Assembly: GCA_947624285.1 (NCBI GenBank)
Contig: CANQJS010000001.1
Location: forward strand, 124,001-188,000
Reading direction: 5' to 3'
DNA: 64,000 bases
Source: an uncultured Clostridia bacterium
GTDB taxonomy: Bacteria > Bacillota > Clostridia > Oscillospirales > Acutalibacteraceae
How positions within the stretch are numbered: the first letter of the stretch is position 1; each line of letters starts with the position of its first letter. Below are positions 61,416-64,000 of this stretch, piece by piece. Position numbers and translations under genes: made by a program. The notes beneath the pieces were generated by a model that had not been told where the DNA came from, did not search any database, and saw only the letters and a list, made by a program, of their open reading frames with translations.

Positions 61416-64000
61416 TTATTTAACAAGTGACTTGATTATATCGCACGCGCCGTTAAGCGCATCATCGAGCTTTGAAACATCCTTTGCTCCCGCCATGGCG
61501 GAATCGGGGCGGCCGCCGCCGCTTCCTCCGGCGATTTTGGCGACCTCTCTTACAACATCGCCCGCCTTAACGCCTCTTGCTATCGCTCCCGCGCCGCAGA
61601 CAGCGACTATCGAAGCCTTATCTCCGTTTACACCCGCTATAACGCCGACAGCGTCGGGGCTTTTCGCCTTTATGTCGTCGCCCGTTTTGCGCAGAGCGTC
61701 GGCAGGCGTTCCGTCAAGCCTTGCGATATAAACGGCAAGCCCTTCAACATCGACCGCCTTGCTAAGAGCGTCGGAGCTTTTCAGCTTAGTTATTTCGGCG
61801 TTAAGAGCGCTTATTTCCCGTTCTTTCGCTTTATTGTCTAAAACGAGAGCGTCGATTTTATCTTTAATTTCGTGAACGCCCGTTTTCAGCGCTGAGGCTG
61901 AATTTCTAATCAGCGCCTCGTCAGTCTCAAGGGCTTCAAGAAGATTTGTTCCCGTAACGGCGGTTATACGGCGAACGCCCGCAGCTACCGAGGACTCGCC
62001 CGTTATTTTGAAAAGACCTATCTGACCGCTGTTTGAAACATGTGTGCCGCCGCAAAATTCCGTTGAGAAATTGCCCGCCTTGACAACGCGCACAATATCG
62101 CCGTACTTTTCGCCAAATAGCATCATCGCACCCATTTTCTTGGCTTCCTCTATCGGCATTTCCATAGTATCAACGGCGTTCGCGCCCATAATAAACGAAT
62201 TTACAAGCGTTTCTACCCTGCTAATCTCCTCTTTTGTGAGAGCGTTGAAATGAGTAAAATCAAAACGCACTTCCCTGTCATTAACAAGCTGACCCGCCTG
62301 CTCGACATGGTTGCCGAGGACCTCTCTCAGCGCCGCCTGCAAAAGATGCGCCGATGTGTGGTTGCGCTTTATCTTATCCCTGCGCTCACCGTCTATTGAG
62401 GCCTTTGCCTTATCGCCCGCGCAGACCGCGCCGCTCTCCACTTTACCTGTGTGGAGGAAAATGCCGTCGGCGTTCTTTGTGGTATCGCTTACGGAAAATG
62501 TGAAATTATCGCCTTTAATAACGCCCGTGTCGCCTACCTGACCGCCGGAAAGCGCGTAAAACGGAGTTTTATCAAGAACAATAATTCCCTCATCGCCCTC
62601 GCCGAGCATTTCTCTGATTTCGCCGTCGGAAATCAGTTTTTCAACGACCGCGGCGCACTCATATGAGCTATAGCCGACAAATTCGGTGGCGGGAGCGTCG
62701 ATTTTGATATTTCCGCTCTTCCAAGCGTCGGTATCGGAATCCTTGCGCGCGGCGCGTGCGGTTTGCTTTTGATTTTCAAGAAGCTCGTTGAATTTTTCCT
62801 CGTCAACGGTCAAGCCCCGTTCCTCAAGAATATCCTTTGTGAGGTCAAGCGGAAAGCCGTAAGTATCGTTAAGCCTGAAAGCGTCCTCTCCGCTGAATAC
62901 TTTTCCGCTCATATTCGCGATATATTCCTCAAGCAGAGCAAGGCCGCTGTCTATCGTCTTGCCAAAGGATTCCTCCTCGGCGAAAAGCACCTTTCTTATA
63001 AGCTCGCGCTTGCCGTCCAGATAATCGTAAGCGGTGAGGTTTTCATCAATGACGGTATCGGCAACCTTATAGAGGAAGGGCTCGTTTATACCGAGCAGTC
63101 TGCCGTGGCGGCACGCGCGCCTTATCAGGCGGCGCAGAACATAGCCTCTCGCGCTGTTGGAAGGAATAACGCCGTCGCCTATCATAAATACGGACGAGCG
63201 GATATGGTCGGTGATAACGCGCAGAGAAATATCTTTTTTCTCATCGTCGTGATAATTTACGCCGGCTATCGAGCATATCTTTTTCATAATATTGCGTATA
63301 GTGTCTATCTCAAAAATATTGTCAACACCCTGCAAAACGCAGGCGAAACGCTCAAGACCGAAGCCCGTGTCTATATTCTTTTGAATGAGCTCCGTATAAT
63401 TGCCGTTTCCGTCGTTATTGAACTGGCTGAAAACATTGTTCCAAATCTCAATATAACGGTCACAGTCGCACCCGGGCTTGCAATCGGGCTTGCCGCAGCC
63501 GTATTTTTCGCCGCGGTCAAAATGTATCTCGCTGCAAGGACCGCAGGGACCCTGCCCGTGCTCCCAGAAATTATCCTCCTTGCCGAGCCTTACGATATGC
63601 GACGGATCAAGCCCTATCTCGTTTACCCAAATATCATATGTTTCGTCATCGTCAAGATATATGGTTGCCCAAAGCCTGTCCACGGGCATTTCCAGCACCT
63701 CGGTGCAAAATTCCCAAGCCCATTTCAATGCCTCGTGCTTAAAATAATCACCGAAGCTGAAATTGCCGAGCATTTCAAAATATGTGCCGTGGCGGTCGGT
63801 CTTACCAACGCTTTCAATATCGGGCGTGCGTATGCACTTTTGGCAGGTAGTAACACGCTTCGCCGGCGGAGTCGCCTCCCCCGTAAAAAACTTTTTCATG
63901 GGAGCCATACCCGAATTTATAAGAAGCAGGCTCTTGTCGTTATTGGGAATAAGAGAAAAGCTCGGAAGGCGCAAGTGCCCCTTACTCTCAAAAAACGAGA
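61416..64000 (-). CDS. alaS: Alanine--tRNA ligase, 5' end outside the window
   Basis: Class II aminoacyl-tRNA synthetase charging tRNA-Ala. The frame is open through the right edge (FFESKGHLRLPSFSLIP), so only about a dozen N-terminal residues are missing. Catalytic motifs: INSGMAPMKKFFTGE, CQKCIRTPDIESVG and GNFSFGDYFK; a Cys-rich insertion (CGKPDCKPGCDCD) follows; editing-domain zinc ligands are HTSAHLLQ and CGGTHVSN; the C-terminal C-Ala domain has GGSGGGRPDSAMAG. At least 860 aa, normal length. hit follows. Confidence 0.97.
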   Translation of the reverse strand, partial: SFFESKGHLRLPSFSLIPNNDKSLLLINSGMAPMKKFFTGEATPPAKRVTTCQKCIRTPDIESVGKTDRHGTYFEMLGNFSFGDYFKHEALKWAWEFCTEVLEMPVDRLWATIYLDDDETYDIWVNEIGLDPSHIVRLGKEDNFWEHGQGPCGPCSEIHFDRGEKYGCGKPDCKPGCDCDRYIEIWNNVFSQFNNDGNGNYTELIQKNIDTGFGLERFACVLQGVDNIFEIDTIRNIMKKICSIAGVNYHDDEKKDISLRVITDHIRSSVFMIGDGVIPSNSARGYVLRRLIRRACRHGRLLGINEPFLYKVADTVIDENLTAYDYLDGKRELIRKVLFAEEESFGKTIDSGLALLEEYIANMSGKVFSGEDAFRLNDTYGFPLDLTKDILEERGLTVDEEKFNELLENQKQTARAARKDSDTDAWKSGNIKIDAPATEFVGYSSYECAAVVEKLISDGEIREMLGEGDEGIIVLDKTPFYALSGGQVGDTGVIKGDNFTFSVSDTTKNADGIFLHTGKVESGAVCAGDKAKASIDGERRDKIKRNHTSAHLLQAALREVLGNHVEQAGQLVNDREVRFDFTHFNALTKEEISRVETLVNSFIMGANAVDTMEMPIEEAKKMGAMMLFGEKYGDIVRVVKAGNFSTEFCGGTHVSNSGQIGLFKITGESSVAAGVRRITAVTGTNLLEALETDEALIRNSASALKTGVHEIKDKIDALVLDNKAKEREISALNAEITKLKSSDALSKAVDVEGLAVYIARLDGTPADALRKTGDDIKAKSPDAVGVIAGVNGDKASIVAVCGAGAIARGVKAGDVVREVAKIAGGSGGGRPDSAMAGAKDVSKLDDALNGACDIIKSLVK

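Noticed and set aside
61416..64000. Cys-rich insertion in AlaRS as a novel domain
   Set aside because: Similar CGKPxC...CDCD insertions are, to my knowledge, common in Firmicute alanyl-tRNA synthetases.
1..64000. CRISPR arrays, insertion sequences, prophage or integrative element boundaries
   Set aside because: No regularly spaced repeats, transposase, integrase or att-like duplications were seen beside either tRNA gene.

Overview
The window looks like the chromosome of a strictly anaerobic, spore-forming member of the Clostridia (Oscillospiraceae/Ruminococcaceae-like gut type). Evidence: sporulation sigma factor G, two small CotF-type coat genes, a SpoIIIE/FtsK translocase with its tepA-ylzJ neighbours, [FeFe]-hydrogenase maturases, a ferredoxin-thioredoxin reductase-like protein, Rex, and strong AGGAGG ribosome sites with canonical sigma-A promoters. 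Genes are dense, lie in short operons, and most intergenic gaps hold a recognisable promoter or hairpin terminator. No rRNA, CRISPR array, IS element, integrase or prophage was seen.

Layout. 0-1.6 kb: 3' end of a PRPP synthetase-like gene, then sigG. 1.6-10.4 kb (minus): one long operon uvrB - MATE exporter - uvrA - TM1266-type regulator - hydE - hydF. 10.4-11.9 kb: a pseudouridine synthase that may be leaderless, plus a small membrane protein. 11.9-17.8 kb: a nucleoside/methylthioadenosine salvage locus: a BMP-family lipoprotein divergent from purine nucleoside phosphorylase, mtnA, an MTA/SAH deaminase and an AraC regulator. 17.8-20.4 kb: an AT-rich patch of accessory genes with a duplicated 29-bp leader and a broken nucleotidyltransferase-like gene. 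20.5-22.2 kb: flavodoxin and aldo/keto reductase behind a palindromic operator. 22.2-26.9 kb: type III restriction-modification operon with an extra membrane protein. 27-32.8 kb (minus): tRNA-Leu, comFC, comEA, ftsK/spoIIIE, a degenerate uppP, a ylzJ-like small gene, tepA. 32.9-37.5 kb: aconitase, isocitrate dehydrogenase, rex and an unknown gene, with a candidate Rex site in the promoter. 37.5-44.1 kb: a wall-anchored 5'-nucleotidase-like protein, an unknown protein and an alpha-mannosidase. 44.2-49.9 kb: coat genes, an M16C protease, and a redox cluster (FTR-like protein, lipoprotein, thioredoxin, trigger-factor-like protein). 49.9-57.4 kb (minus): heterodimeric ABC exporter and araB-araA-araD. 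57.5-64 kb: tRNA(CAU), an unknown gene, ldh, a phosphoribosyltransferase, a nucleotidyltransferase, a HIT protein and alaS (cut by the window edge).

How the genes work together. The best candidate for a little-described system is at 11.9-17.8 kb. Gene content predicts MTA -> 5'-methylthioinosine (deaminase) -> hypoxanthine + methylthioribose-1-phosphate (phosphorylase) -> methylthioribulose-1-phosphate (MtnA). The phosphorylase keeps the 6-oxopurine Asn but appears to have Ala where classical PNPs carry the 5'-OH-binding His, and the divergent nucleoside-type binding protein carries an unusual internal repeat block. Aconitase and isocitrate dehydrogenase make the oxidative branch toward 2-oxoglutarate and appear redox-controlled by the Rex encoded in the same operon. 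All functional calls come from reading motifs and family resemblance; nothing was searched against a database.
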